From Paenirhizobium cremeum (lineage in GTDB: Bacteria; Pseudomonadota; Alphaproteobacteria; Rhizobiales; Rhizobiaceae): 34,069 nucleotides of DNA. Made by a program: the position numbers and the translations under genes. Every line of letters begins with the position of its first letter. The first letter of the stretch is position 1. Below, piece by piece: positions 1 to 8,552 of the stretch. Location: positions 1 through 34,069 of the forward strand of contig NZ_JAGGCS010000024.1 in the NCBI RefSeq assembly GCF_022884085.1, given 5' to 3'. Under the pieces are notes generated by a model, which was given only the letters and a program-made list of their open reading frames with translations, had not been told where the DNA came from and searched no databases.

Positions 1-1
1 T

Positions 2-1153
2 ATGACATTCCCCGGATTGAAATCTGGAAGTAAAAGCCACACGGGCAGCGCCTTCGCCCGCCTCGACGAACGCATCGCCCGCTCGCCGGTCGGAGGCGGC
101 TTCCTCGAGCGCACCCAATATGCCGACGCCTGCGCCTCGCTGTGGATCGATGGCGAACTCGTCCACCTCGAAGACCTCGTCCTCCACGACAGCCTTCGCG
201 ATATCCGCACCCCCACCCACGAACTCACCATCGCCCGCGACGTGCTGCGCACCCGTCGACGCATCGTGTCACAGCCGCCCGCCTGGGCACTCTCAGAAGA
301 CGGCCTGCGCAGCCTCCGCCAGACCCGGCCCGGGCAGGCGTGGCCTGCTGCATCTTTGGGAGATGGGGGCGCCGGTGTGGCCGACGAAGCCGCGACGGGT
401 GAGGTTGCCGACGGGCCAGGGCTCGCTGAAGGGGACGGGGAGGCTGGTGAGGATATCCTGGATGCCGAGCTCGCCGCCATCGATGCACTGTTGGCCCGTT
501 CGGAAGCGGTGATCGAACAGGCCAGGAAGCCGGGCCCCGCGAAAAGCGCTCCCGGTCCCGCTCCCGGCCGGGAGCGGGACCCGTTGGTCTATGATTTTGA
601 TTGGGATGAGGATGCGCGGCTGGAGGAATGGCGCGCCATGCTGCGCGGGGCGCAAGAATTTCCGGCGGTGCTGCAGGCGATCATTGCGCTCGACGCCTGG
701 AACGAGATTGCCGTCCTGCAGCACGCCGGCTGGATGGGCCGGCTGCTGGCCGCATCCATCCTGCGCCACGGTGGTGTCACATCAGGTGGTCACCTCGCGG
801 CCATCAATCTCGGCCTGAAAACCATCCCGGTTGATCGCCGCCGCCATCGCCACCGCGAAACCCGGCTGCTGGCCATCGCCCAGGGTTTTATCGCGGCCGC
901 CGAGATCGGTCTCAAGGAGCATGACCGGCTGGCGCTGGCGCGGCAGATGATGGAACGCAAGCTGGCGGGAAGACGAACCTCGTCAAAGCTGCCGGAGTTG
1001 GTCGAGCTGGTGATGGCAAAACCGCTGGTGTCGGCGGGGATGGTGGCAAAAACGCTCGACGTCACGCCGCAAGGGGCGCGGCGGATTGTTTTGGAGCTGG
1101 GGCTCCGCGAGATGACGGGGAGGGGGAGGTTTCGGGCGTGGGGTGTTATTTAG
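2..1153 (+). CDS. RHE_PE00001-family (DUF1612) plasmid protein with C-terminal HTH
   Basis: A 383-residue protein that I recognise as the DUF1612/RHE_PE00001 family common on rhizobial plasmids; its function is not known. The recognisable core begins at residue 21 (ARLDERIARSPVGGGF) and continues with ADACASLWIDGELVHLEDLVLHD and THELTIARDVLRTRRRI. An acidic, Ala/Gly-rich linker occupies about residues 110-170. The C-terminus (about 330-383) is a winged-helix-like segment (AKPLVSAGMVAKTLDVTPQGARRIVLELGLREMTGRGRFRAW in outline), so DNA binding is likely. The first 20 residues do not look like the family N-terminus as I remember it, and the ATG is the second base of the window, so the real start may lie upstream or the N-terminus may have been replaced. 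No obvious operon partner follows. Confidence 0.75.
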   Translation: MTFPGLKSGSKSHTGSAFARLDERIARSPVGGGFLERTQYADACASLWIDGELVHLEDLVLHDSLRDIRTPTHELTIARDVLRTRRRIVSQPPAWALSEDGLRSLRQTRPGQAWPAASLGDGGAGVADEAATGEVADGPGLAEGDGEAGEDILDAELAAIDALLARSEAVIEQARKPGPAKSAPGPAPGRERDPLVYDFDWDEDARLEEWRAMLRGAQEFPAVLQAIIALDAWNEIAVLQHAGWMGRLLAASILRHGGVTSGGHLAAINLGLKTIPVDRRRHRHRETRLLAIAQGFIAAAEIGLKEHDRLALARQMMERKLAGRRTSSKLPELVELVMAKPLVSAGMVAKTLDVTPQGARRIVLELGLREMTGRGRFRAWGVI

Positions 1154-1178
1154 CGCACCTCACTTTCCGTTCGGCATC

Positions 1179-1487
1179 CTAGTGCAGTGCCGGCTGCTTC
1201 CTTGCTAACTGGTCGGCCTCGAGGGCCAGATCAAGGACGTGGTGCACCAGGAACGCGTCAATCAATGAAGCTGCATAATCCCGCGAGATCGGCAGCATGT
1301 CCTCCGTCAGCAGCAGCTTGTCGACGTAGTACTCCGGGCTCCAGAGACTGCGGGTGAGGTCTTCGTTCTGCGGCTCCATGCGTTCGACAACACGCTCGAA
1401 CGCGTCCTTGGCTGCCTCCACGAGCACAGCCCGGTCCTCCCCGCGCAAGGGCAGGGATGCAATGATGACATGGGTTCCACGACTCAT
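1179..1487 (-). CDS. small protein of unknown function (102 aa)
   Basis: Reading leftward from an ATG at 1487, this encodes 102 residues (MSRGTHVIIASLPLRGEDRA at the start). The sequence is hydrophilic and looks helical, with no signal peptide, membrane segment or catalytic motif I can name. It is convergent with the RHE_PE00001-like gene, ending 25 bases past that gene's stop. A rightward ORF overlaps it but its composition looks like an antisense shadow. I do not recognise the family. It is probably a real rhizobial-plasmid hypothetical gene because its composition is protein-like throughout, but that is a judgement from sequence alone. Confidence 0.5.
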   Translation of the reverse strand: MSRGTHVIIASLPLRGEDRAVLVEAAKDAFERVVERMEPQNEDLTRSLWSPEYYVDKLLLTEDMLPISRDYAASLIDAFLVHHVLDLALEADQLARKQPALH

Positions 1488-1673
1488 CTTCCTTCTTCGG
1501 GATGGCGTTATCTTGCATCAGCACTATCGGCCGCCAACCGACGCTGGTTCTTGGTGTGGTGGCCTCGTCAAGGCGCCAGGCGCCACCTTATGCTCACATG
1601 CGCATGAGGATGATAGAGCGAGATTGGGAAGACGTCTACAGATCGCAGGAACACAGAAAGGCGAACGCTGCCT

Positions 1674-2123
1674 TTACGGTTTGGCAGAAAGAACGGCGGC
1701 AACCTGGCTCTGGCTATCCACCCAGAGAGCGGTATCGGGCGAAATATAACGGATCAACGTCAGGATCGACGCGTAGTCCGCTGCAATGTTGCGGTTCAGG
1801 ATTGGCTCATGGTGCGCGATGCGGTTGCGGAGCCGGCGCAGATCATCGAGCGGCTGGAAGATATCGGCGCGGGTGAGGGGACCGTCGGCGTGGAACACCT
1901 GACGGAAGTGCGAGCGCCAGAGCTGCTCGTAGCGTTTGGCGAGCAGGCCAGTCCAGAAGCCCCAGTTCAACTCCGCCACCACACGCCCATGGTCGGGGAT
2001 GCTGCCGTGACGCCCAAGGTCGGTGCGGACCTTCAGCAGCATGTCGGGGATCGGGTAATGCAGCGGGGGGCCAGGGTTGGGATCCCGCTTTTTTCTTGGC
2101 CGCGGCGACCTTTTCCTCGGCAA
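1674..2123 (-). CDS. Abi-like (HEPN-type) C-terminal fragment
   Basis: This leftward reading frame gives about 130 convincing residues from HYPIPDMLLKVRTDLG onward. It contains VVAELNWGFWTGLLAKRYEQLW and RRLRNRIAHHEPIL, the C-terminal signature of Abi-like (Abi_2-related) proteins. RNRIAH fits the R-x4-H motif of HEPN nucleases and the copy is intact. Family members normally carry more sequence before this point. Here the only upstream initiation codon is a TTG at 2123, and the first ~20 residues are just another frame of the winged-HTH gene. It is therefore either N-terminally truncated or the second half of a gene frameshifted near the T6 tract at 2089-2094. If functional it might act as an RNase in phage exclusion or a toxin role, which is inference. 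Confidence 0.55.
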   Translation of the reverse strand: MPRKRSPRPRKKRDPNPGPPLHYPIPDMLLKVRTDLGRHGSIPDHGRVVAELNWGFWTGLLAKRYEQLWRSHFRQVFHADGPLTRADIFQPLDDLRRLRNRIAHHEPILNRNIAADYASILTLIRYISPDTALWVDSQSQVAAVLSAKP

Positions 2124-2355
2124 AAGGCTTGCAGGCGGCGATCAATCCGTCAAACCGGTAAAGGTTGGTCTGGCTTCCGAACTTACTGTGCCGGCGCTCC
2201 TCCCTGGTGATCAGGCCGGCAGCCTGCAGGGCTGTGATCCGCTTCTGGATGGCGCGCGGGGTCACACCGATCGCCACGGCAATGGTCCCGACAGAGGGGT
2301 GCGGCACGTTCTCCTCGAGCCACCAGTACTGCACCAGGTGCAGCAAGATGTTCAT
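1843..2355 (-). pseudogene. winged-HTH plasmid protein, N-truncated and running into the Abi frame
   Basis: The first ~90 residues (MNILLHLVQYWWLEENVPHP, then SVGTIAVAIGVTPRAIQKRI, then LQAAGLITREERRHSKFGSQTNLYRFDGLI) form a clear winged helix-turn-helix of the type found in rhizobial plasmid proteins. After the AAAKKK stretch, at about position 2085, the frame continues to 1843 only as low-complexity Pro/Arg/Ala sequence. The sense frame there belongs to the Abi-like piece. Upstream, the frame stays open to about 2417 (GPPGLNQERD before the ATG) and then meets a stop, beside the IS6 remains. So the N-terminus seems lost to the insertion and the C-terminus is shifted or replaced. A +1 shift at the A6 tract (2089-2094, minus strand) would join the two halves into one protein of about 227 residues. 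Confidence 0.55.
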
Positions 2356-2571
2356 GTCACGTTCCTGGTTGAGACCTGGCGGGCCCGCAAGGCCGAAGCC
2401 GCTCGCAACTCATCGGATGACAAACCCCGTTCGCACGTTTTAGGCGACGATTTCAACTCTACCCGGGGTGAACGGTGAGACAGACCCCCTCTACATCCTA
2501 TTGCTCTACTGTCGCTTAATCGTTTTCCGGATATCCTGATTGAACGATTGCCGCTCCCAATGTGATGGAGC

Positions 2572-3330
2572 ATGCCGATGATCCCGAATGCGATTGCTGA
2601 CAAGCTAAAGCGCCAGGCCCGGGATTACTTCAAAGGGCGGCATTTCGAGGCGTGGCTTATCGTGCAGGCGGTGACCTGGTATCTGCGCTATCCGCTCAGC
2701 TATCGGGATTTGGAAGAGATGTTCCGAGAGCGCGGCTTCGAGGTCGATCAGAGCACAATCAATCGCTGGGTTCTCGCCTATGCACCACTGATCAACGGCT
2801 TAGTCAGTTTCGTTGACCGCATTGCGGATCGGTTCGGGTTGACGAGACCTACGTCAAGATCCGCGGCAAGTGGTGCTATCTATATCGCGCCATCGACAGC
2901 ATGGAAACCCGGTCGACTTCCTGCTCACCGCAAAGCGCGACCTCGATGCCGCCAAGCGGTTCTTCCGCAAAATGCTCAAGGATGAGCCGCTACTCTCGCC
3001 CGAAAAGATCGGCACGGACGGCACCAATACATTTCCGCCGGCGATCAAAACGTCAGTCGATGACGGGCTCCTGCATCCACATTCGGTCCACTATGTCACC
3101 AAGCATCTCCAGTAAGGCATCGAGAGCGACCATTTCCGCGTAAAGAAGAACATGCCAAAGATAGGCGGCTTTCAATCCTTCCAAACGGCGCGGCGGACGA
3201 TCGCGGGCTTCGGAGCGATGTTGTGGCTGCGGTAAGGCTTCGGCTTTTCCGGCGACTGGACCGTCAAGGATCAGAACGATCTGCTTTCCTGCCTCTTCGG
3301 ACTTCAAAAGGTAACAAAGCGTGAAATTCG
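2572..3330 (+). pseudogene. IS6-family transposase, degenerate (several frameshifts and a stop)
   Basis: The N-terminal part (ARDYFKGRHFEAWLIVQAVTWYLRYPLSYRDLEEMFRERGFEVDQSTINRW in outline) is a typical IS6-family start. Around 2820 the sense frame shifts: HCGSVRVDETYVKIRGKWCYLYRAIDSM, which holds the first catalytic Asp, is in a different frame. At about 2900 another shift (one G apparently missing after ATGG) moves to NPVDFLLTAKRDLDAAKRFFRKMLKDEPLL. An in-frame TAA at 3113-3115 interrupts KHLQ/GIESDHFRVKKNMPKIGGF. Homology continues to LFGLQKV near 3325, without its own stop. It cannot make an active transposase. I did not find convincing terminal repeats, and the right side abuts another IS6 remnant. 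Confidence 0.8.
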
Positions 3331-3356
3331 TACCCCTCTGGGAATAATCGCGGCCT

Positions 3357-3530
3357 GTGAAAATGTTTGCGACAAGCCCATTGCTACGCTTCATCGCGGT
3401 CTTTCCAGCAATCAGAAATCACTTCGTTTCGCCACACAGGAAGCACTCCGCCCTTGCTAATCACATTCATCGTATCTGCGCCATTGGAAGGCTGCGACCG
3501 GTTCGCGAGCTTGATTTCAGCCGCAAACCC
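3357..3530 (+). pseudogene. IS6-family transposase C-terminal fragment
   Basis: A short piece reading LLRFIAVFPAIRNHFVSPHRKHSALANHIHRICAIG matches the tail of IS6 transposases. The same tail type appears at about 32275-32330 as VPVFSAVRNHFVPSHQKHSA. Only some 45 residues are present and no catalytic residue is included. It directly follows the degenerate IS6 copy, so at least two different IS6 insertions or recombination events have occurred here. The rest of 3331-3620 holds no gene I can support. Confidence 0.6.
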
Positions 3531-3620
3531 TTCGCCTAGCTTCAGCCAAACAACGAGACATCACCGATGGGAAGCCCTTACGGGTCCCGGCCGATCAGCG
3601 TGCGAGCGGCGACCCGCTGC

Positions 3621-5072
3621 CTAGCAGCAGCCGTCGAATGACCTGTGCCATTGCCCGAGGGCGTCCTCGATTACCGGCCAGGTTTCCACCAGTGCGTCGA
3701 ATTTCCTGACCGAGTCCCGATAGCTGCGGCGTAGTCCGGCCTCGAGGGCGGCGAGGTCGACATGGGGCAAGGTGCCGTTCTCGACGATGGTGCGCCCCGC
3801 GACGACGACCTTCCGGACATGTCGTGTGGCCGCCCGAGCGAAGAAGAGGTCGACTGGCTCCACCTCGATAATCCGATCGCGGTCCAGAAGGTCGTAGTCG
3901 ATTTCGAGAAAGTCGGCCGGTTCGCCGACCGCGATCGTTCCCGACCCGGGCGCACCGATCCCCCGACGTCCGTGGGCGGTGCTCTGCAGGAGAAATTCTT
4001 CCCGCGACCAGGATGGCGCAAAGCCCCTGCCGGCATGGAGGATATTGGCGAGACGGATCTCGCGGATGATGTCGTCATCCTCGTCCAAGGCCTGGCCATC
4101 GACGCCGATCGCGACACCGCAGCCGCGCCGGCGCGCGTCGGCGATTGGACCGAGGCCGGAGCGGAGATGGAGATTGGATCCGGAATTGGTGACGATGCGA
4201 CAGCCCGCGTCCGCGATCATGTCCAGTTCGTGCGGACGGGCGTGAACGCAGTGCGCCAGCGTCAGCCGCGGCGAGAGGAGGCCGATCTCCCTAAGGTAGG
4301 TGACGATCCCCTGGGGGAAGGTTATATCCGCCCATCGCCGCTGATAGGGTGTCTCCAGGAGATGCATATGGACCCCGCGCCCGGTTTCGGCGGAGCGCGA
4401 AGCGACCGCCCGGAGCAGTTCGTCCGAGCACCATTGAACGCCGGCCGGGCCGAACTGAACATCGACCATCGGTCCTTGGATCTTTTCCGCGATACGTTCC
4501 GTGACCTCGATCAGGGTCCCGGACGACGGAGGCGGACAGCAGTAGGTTTCCCTCAGGAGGGCAGCAACTTCCGGGGGAAGCCTGCCCAGCACTTTCGTCT
4601 CGTCGCCGTAGACGAGGGGGTTGCGGTCGCGGATTGCCGGAGCGAAGGCGATCCTCACCCCGACGTCACGCGCTGCCCGCGCCACCTCGCAGGCCTCATC
4701 GACGGGATCGAGCTTGCCGCTCGGCCGCGTGTAGTGGACCATGACCGCGCCGCACCCTGACAAGGCAGATCGCGCGAGCGGCGCCACTGCGGCCATGTAG
4801 GCATCTGGCGGCGTGGCAAGGATGGTGCGCGGCAGCCATGCCTCCAGCGGCAGGAAGGCGGTGCCGAAGGAGGACATAGGCAGCGGCCGGACGTGATCGT
4901 GGGCGTTGGCGAGCGCCGGCATGACAAGCGTGCGACCGGCCCCGGGCGGCGGCACGCCGGCATCCTCCACGACGGTGATGACGCCGTTCTGCCAGCGGAT
5001 AAGGCGGTTCCGCCCCGGTCCCTGGAGTTCACCGATAGTGTGGGTGGCGCAGATCTCTCCGGAACTAGACAT
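3621..5072 (-). CDS. metal-dependent amidohydrolase (AtzA/TrzA/guanine-deaminase-like)
   Basis: A cytoplasmic amidohydrolase-superfamily enzyme of 483 residues, expected to hydrolyse a C-N bond (deamination or amide/amidine hydrolysis) on a small nitrogen compound. Metal-site motifs, numbered from the chosen start, are HDH at 58-60 (NAHDHVRP), HMH at 235-237, LAHCVH with His274 and His277, and Asp325 in GVDGQALDEDDD. The start ATG at 5072 is chosen because it overlaps the last 8 bases of the upstream hydrolase gene, as in coupled operons; an extended frame reaches 5150 but lies inside that gene. It is the last gene of the leftward ABC-transporter operon, so it probably acts on the imported compound or on the product of the gamma-glutamyltransferase-like enzyme. 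Substrate is unknown. Confidence 0.85.
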   Translation of the reverse strand: MSSSGEICATHTIGELQGPGRNRLIRWQNGVITVVEDAGVPPPGAGRTLVMPALANAHDHVRPLPMSSFGTAFLPLEAWLPRTILATPPDAYMAAVAPLARSALSGCGAVMVHYTRPSGKLDPVDEACEVARAARDVGVRIAFAPAIRDRNPLVYGDETKVLGRLPPEVAALLRETYCCPPPSSGTLIEVTERIAEKIQGPMVDVQFGPAGVQWCSDELLRAVASRSAETGRGVHMHLLETPYQRRWADITFPQGIVTYLREIGLLSPRLTLAHCVHARPHELDMIADAGCRIVTNSGSNLHLRSGLGPIADARRRGCGVAIGVDGQALDEDDDIIREIRLANILHAGRGFAPSWSREEFLLQSTAHGRRGIGAPGSGTIAVGEPADFLEIDYDLLDRDRIIEVEPVDLFFARAATRHVRKVVVAGRTIVENGTLPHVDLAALEAGLRRSYRDSVRKFDALVETWPVIEDALGQWHRSFDGCC

Positions 5073-6672
5073 CGTCGCTTGCCATTTTGGCCGGGACGGC
5101 GACCGCGCAACCTTCGCCGCGCGGATCGTGAGCACCGTCGACGGTGCCATCGGCTCCCAGGCGGATCACCCCGGCTTGCCCGAAGATCGGGGAAAGCGCG
5201 GGCAGCAGGGCAACCTCATGGCCAAGGCCCAGGAGTGCGTGCGCTGTCTCGGATGGCAGCGAACCCTCGATCTTCAGGCTGTCGCGACTGTCGGAGAAGG
5301 TCCGACCCAGGAGGAAGCGAGGCTGGGCCAGTGCCTCCTCCGGCGACATGTCATCGTCGAGCAGGCCGGTCAGAAGCACGGAAAGGGTCTGCGGCTGTCC
5401 GTCGGCGCCCTGCGTGCCGTAGAGGAGATGAGGGGCGCCATTGCGGATCGCGATGCCGGGATTGAGGGTGTAGAAGGGTCGCTTGCCGGGTGCGAGGCAG
5501 TTCGGGTGACCCGGCCTGGTCGAAAACGCTGCGCCGCGGTTTTGCCAGAGAATGCCGGTCCCGGGGACGGTGACGCCACTGCCCCAGTCGAAATAGGTGC
5601 TCTGCAGCACGCTGGCGCAGCGCCCCTCGCCATCGGCGACGGCAAAGAAGACGGTATCGGCGCTGTTGGCCGGATGCGGCCAGGGCATGGCGGATGCGTG
5701 GTCAATGCCGCGTGCCGCAGCGTCGAGATTATGCGCTTCGAGCATGGCCAAGGCTGGCTGTAAGCTTTTCGTGTCGACATCCGGATCGCCGATCGATGAC
5801 CGAGGACCGAATGCCTGCTTGGTTGCCTCCACCAGCAGGTGCATGCGGGCGGAGCTCGCGAGGGCAGTCCTGGAAAGATCGAAGCGGGAGAGAATGCCCA
5901 TGATGGCGAGCGTCGAGCAGCCCTGCGTCGGCGGCGGGGGCGCCAGAAGCAGCGTTCCCCGATAATCGAGGGCCAGCGGCTCGACCTCCCCTGTCCGGGT
6001 GGCGGCGAGATCGGCGGCATCGAGCGGCGAACCGGCGTGCGCAAGGCCCTCCGCGATTGTCTCGGCCAGGGCCCCCTCGTAGAAACCGCGGTAGCCGTCC
6101 TCCGCGAGTCGCCTGAGCGTCGCGGCGAGTTCCGGCTGGCGCAACAGGCCCTCGTCGCTCCGATGGTCGAAGATCGCGGCAAAGCCGGGCCATTGCGGGT
6201 GTTCCTCGGCGCGAAAATCCAGCCAGAAATCCTGTGAGCCGCTGGGGACATACCCGGCCTCGGCCCGTTCGATCGCCGGGGCCAGCAGGTCCCCGAAGCT
6301 TTCCCGGCTTGCCCAGTTCGTTTGGCTGAAGGCGAGCGCATGGCCCCAGCTGTCGACGGCGCAGGCGGAGGTCAGCATCGATGAGGGACCGCGAGTGGGT
6401 ATCGTGTCTCCGGGGACAGTCACGCTGGCGGCCGCCTGACCAATGCCGAGAAAGCAGCGGCGTCGCCCCTCGCGGTCGCAGACAAGCCAGACGGCATCCC
6501 CTCCAAGGCCGCAGAAATGAGGCATGACGACCGCCAGCATCGCCCCGACCGCCACGGCCGCCTCGATGGCGTTTCCGCCACGCGCGAGTACCGCTCGGCC
6601 GGCTTCCGTTGCCAGCGGGTGGGGACTGACGACCATGCCTGATCCGAAAGGGTGGCGACGTTCTGACTGCAT
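5065..6672 (-). CDS. gamma-glutamyltransferase-family Ntn hydrolase
   Basis: A 535-residue member of the gamma-glutamyltranspeptidase/cephalosporin-acylase family. The N-terminal part (GSGMVVSPHPLATEAGRAVLARGGNAIEAAVA) and GLGGDAVW are characteristic. The autocatalytic Thr is expected at residue 340 in NSADTVFFAVADGEG, giving a large and a small subunit after self-cleavage. The tail contains NPGIAIRNGAPHLLYGTQGADGQPQT, near the usual small-subunit substrate region. I see no signal peptide from the ATG at 6672, so it may be cytoplasmic, unlike classical exported GGT. A longer frame starts with TTG at 6708 but lies in the loop of a strong hairpin, so I rejected it. With the importer and amidohydrolase, it may cleave a gamma-glutamyl or other amide; this is inference. 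Confidence 0.85.
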   Translation of the reverse strand: MQSERRHPFGSGMVVSPHPLATEAGRAVLARGGNAIEAAVAVGAMLAVVMPHFCGLGGDAVWLVCDREGRRRCFLGIGQAAASVTVPGDTIPTRGPSSMLTSACAVDSWGHALAFSQTNWASRESFGDLLAPAIERAEAGYVPSGSQDFWLDFRAEEHPQWPGFAAIFDHRSDEGLLRQPELAATLRRLAEDGYRGFYEGALAETIAEGLAHAGSPLDAADLAATRTGEVEPLALDYRGTLLLAPPPPTQGCSTLAIMGILSRFDLSRTALASSARMHLLVEATKQAFGPRSSIGDPDVDTKSLQPALAMLEAHNLDAAARGIDHASAMPWPHPANSADTVFFAVADGEGRCASVLQSTYFDWGSGVTVPGTGILWQNRGAAFSTRPGHPNCLAPGKRPFYTLNPGIAIRNGAPHLLYGTQGADGQPQTLSVLLTGLLDDDMSPEEALAQPRFLLGRTFSDSRDSLKIEGSLPSETAHALLGLGHEVALLPALSPIFGQAGVIRLGADGTVDGAHDPRGEGCAVAVPAKMASDDV

Positions 6673-6693
6673 GTGCGGCTCGTGCGGGTTTGA

Positions 6694-6718
6694 CGCCGGA
6701 GGCAGCAAGCCTCCGGCG
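6694..6718 (-). promoter_or_regulatory. intercistronic stem-loop after the binding-protein gene
   Basis: A perfect 10-bp stem (CGCCGGAGGC / GCCTCCGGCG) with a 5-base loop lies between the ABC binding-protein gene and the GGT-family gene. No T-run follows it on the coding strand, so it is more likely an mRNA-stabilising or partial-attenuation element than a full terminator. Such hairpins often keep binding-protein mRNA in excess over downstream enzymes. Confidence 0.6.
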
Positions 6719-6728
6719 GAGTTATCGA

Positions 6729-7751
6729 TCAGTTCGCCGTGTAGGACAGCTTGCGCTCCTCGATCGGCGGCAGGAACCGGCGGTCGAAGATCTGCTCCGC
6801 CTTCGGCTTCGACGGAAGCTGATAGCCTTCGGCGACGATGTCGATCGATCGTGCGAGGCGGGTGTCGTCGAGATCGCCCAGGCCGAGCTTCTCGACTTCC
6901 GGCGAGACGATCAGGTTCTCGTAGGAGAACTTGAGGCGGTCATGCTCGAGGTCCCGCTTCACAAGGTTGTCGAAGGCGACGACCGATTCCATTCCCTTTT
7001 CCGTATCCAGACCGATCTCGATTGCAGCCTTGTTGACGGCCCGGACGAGACCGGCGACCGCTTCGGGGTTCTCCGCTATCAGCTTCTGGGAGACCATGAG
7101 GCCGTTCGAATAGAGGTCGAGGCCGTGGTCACCGAACAGCAGCCAGTTGTAGTCCTTCGCCGGGTCCTGGCGGTTGTTGATCAGATTGAACCAGCTGGTG
7201 ATGTTGAATACCAGCGCGCCGTCGATCTCGTCCTTGATCAGCATCGGCTCCTGCAGGTTGGGGCCCATGTTGTCGATCTTGACCTGGGTCATGTCGACAT
7301 CGTTCAGCGTTGCCAGAACGGTAACCAGCCGCGTCGTCGGCGTTCCCTGCGCGCCGCCGAGTGTCTTGCCCACAAGATCGGCGGGCTTGGTGATGTTGGT
7401 TTCCTTCTTGCTGACGATCGCAAAGGGAGGCTTGTTCCAGATCTGGTAGACCATGACCGGGGCTTCGTCCGGCCGGGTCGCCGCATTCTGGATGATGGCG
7501 TTGATGTCGCCGAAGCCCGCATCATAGCTGCCCGACATGATGCGGGTGACGGTCGCGGCCGAGCCTTCACCTTGGTCGATGGTAACGTCGAGACCTTCGG
7601 CCTTGAAGTAGCCAGCCTCCTTGGCGAGCAGGAAGGCCGCGTCCGAGCCTTGCGTCTTCCAGCCGAGCGTCAGCTTGATCGCGGTGTCGGCCATAGCGGC
7701 GCTGTTGAGGCAAAGGCCTAGAGCGACGGTGGAAAGGAATGTCTTCAGCAT
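6729..7751 (-). CDS. ABC transporter periplasmic binding protein, NMT1/THI5-SsuA type
   Basis: A 340-residue secreted binding protein. Residues 1-21 form a signal peptide (hydrophobic core TVALGLCLN, cleavage likely after AMA before DTAIK). The mature start IKLTLGWKTQGSDAAFLLAKEAGYFKAEGLDVTI is classic for the NMT1/THI5-like family that binds taurine, sulfonates, pyrimidines or similar small molecules. PADLVGKTLGGAQGTPTTRLV is the usual second-domain segment. The start is supported by GGAG six bases upstream of the ATG. It follows the permease gene by 23 bases. The family does not fix the ligand; the linked amidohydrolases favour a nitrogenous amide, pyrimidine or hydantoin-like compound. Confidence 0.9.
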   Translation of the reverse strand: MLKTFLSTVALGLCLNSAAMADTAIKLTLGWKTQGSDAAFLLAKEAGYFKAEGLDVTIDQGEGSAATVTRIMSGSYDAGFGDINAIIQNAATRPDEAPVMVYQIWNKPPFAIVSKKETNITKPADLVGKTLGGAQGTPTTRLVTVLATLNDVDMTQVKIDNMGPNLQEPMLIKDEIDGALVFNITSWFNLINNRQDPAKDYNWLLFGDHGLDLYSNGLMVSQKLIAENPEAVAGLVRAVNKAAIEIGLDTEKGMESVVAFDNLVKRDLEHDRLKFSYENLIVSPEVEKLGLGDLDDTRLARSIDIVAEGYQLPSKPKAEQIFDRRFLPPIEERKLSYTAN

Positions 7752-7774
7752 GTTTTGCTCCGATTGTTCGAGGG

Positions 7775-8551
7775 TCAGGCGGTTGTGGTGAGGTTGTCGC
7801 GGCGGTTCGCCCATCCGGCGACCCGCATTTCGACGAGGGAGAAGGCGGCGTAGAGAAGGACGCCGAGCACCGCGAGGATGAACAGCCCCGCAAACACCAG
7901 CGGCACGTCGAAATTGGAGGAGGCTGTCATCATCACGTTGCCGATGCCGCGATTGGACGCGACGGTTTCCGACAGAACGGAGCCAACGAAGGCAAAGGTG
8001 GCCGCAATCTTCAGCGAGGCGAAGAAGAAAGGCATCGTGCGCGGCAGGCCGACATTCCACAGGATGTCGAGCTTGCTGGCGCCGAGCGACTTGAGGACGT
8101 CCTCGAGTTCCGGCTCCGTCGTGGCAAGGCCCGTCGCGATGTTGACGACGATCGGGAAGAAGCACATCGCCAGCGCCGTCAGGATCGCGGGGACGGAGCC
8201 GGAACCGAACCAGAGGACGAAGATCGGCACGACGGCAACCTTGGGGATAGAGGAAAAGCCGATCAGCAGCGGATAGGCGGTATCGTAGGCGATGCGCGAG
8301 GTGCCGATGCAGGCGCCGATGAAGAGGCCGACCGTCACGCCCAGCAGGAAGCCGACCATCGTCGTCCAGAGGGTCTGCAGGATATGTGGCCACAGGACAT
8401 CCATGCGCTCCACGAGCGTTGCGAGGACCTGGGAGGGGCGGGGCAGGACCAGATCGGAGACCTGCAGCGCGAGGCAGAGGACCTCCCAGAGGACGAAGAA
8501 GGCCAGAATGAGGAAGGCAGCCCAGAGGCGACGGCGAATAGCATAGGACAT
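7775..8551 (-). CDS. ABC transporter permease (SsuC/TauC-like)
   Basis: A 258-residue inner-membrane protein with about six hydrophobic helices, beginning RRRLWAAFLILAFFVLWEVL. The cytoplasmic EAA loop reads EDVLKSLGASKLDILWNVGLPRTMPFF, the site that docks on the ATPase. The ATG at 8551 is one base after the stop of the ATPase gene (TGAAATG), so translation is tightly coupled and upstream in-frame Met codons inside the ATPase gene are not used. It should form a homodimeric channel with the ATPase and binding protein encoded on either side. Confidence 0.92.
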   Translation of the reverse strand: MSYAIRRRLWAAFLILAFFVLWEVLCLALQVSDLVLPRPSQVLATLVERMDVLWPHILQTLWTTMVGFLLGVTVGLFIGACIGTSRIAYDTAYPLLIGFSSIPKVAVVPIFVLWFGSGSVPAILTALAMCFFPIVVNIATGLATTEPELEDVLKSLGASKLDILWNVGLPRTMPFFFASLKIAATFAFVGSVLSETVASNRGIGNVMMTASSNFDVPLVFAGLFILAVLGVLLYAAFSLVEMRVAGWANRRDNLTTTA

Positions 8552-8552
8552 T

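Noticed and set aside
3762..4760. Long rightward open frame (332 aa) across the amidohydrolase gene
   Set aside because: It is antisense to a gene with a full set of metal-site motifs; its translation has no recognisable features and is typical of GC-rich shadow frames.
6690..7721. Rightward 343-residue open frame opposite the binding-protein gene
   Set aside because: Antisense to a clear NMT1/THI5-like binding protein with a signal peptide; only the leftward frame makes family sense.
7752..8393. Upstream extension of the binding-protein frame to give a 554-residue protein
   Set aside because: The extension lies in the permease gene in another frame, while the ATG at 7751 has a ribosome site and starts a signal peptide.
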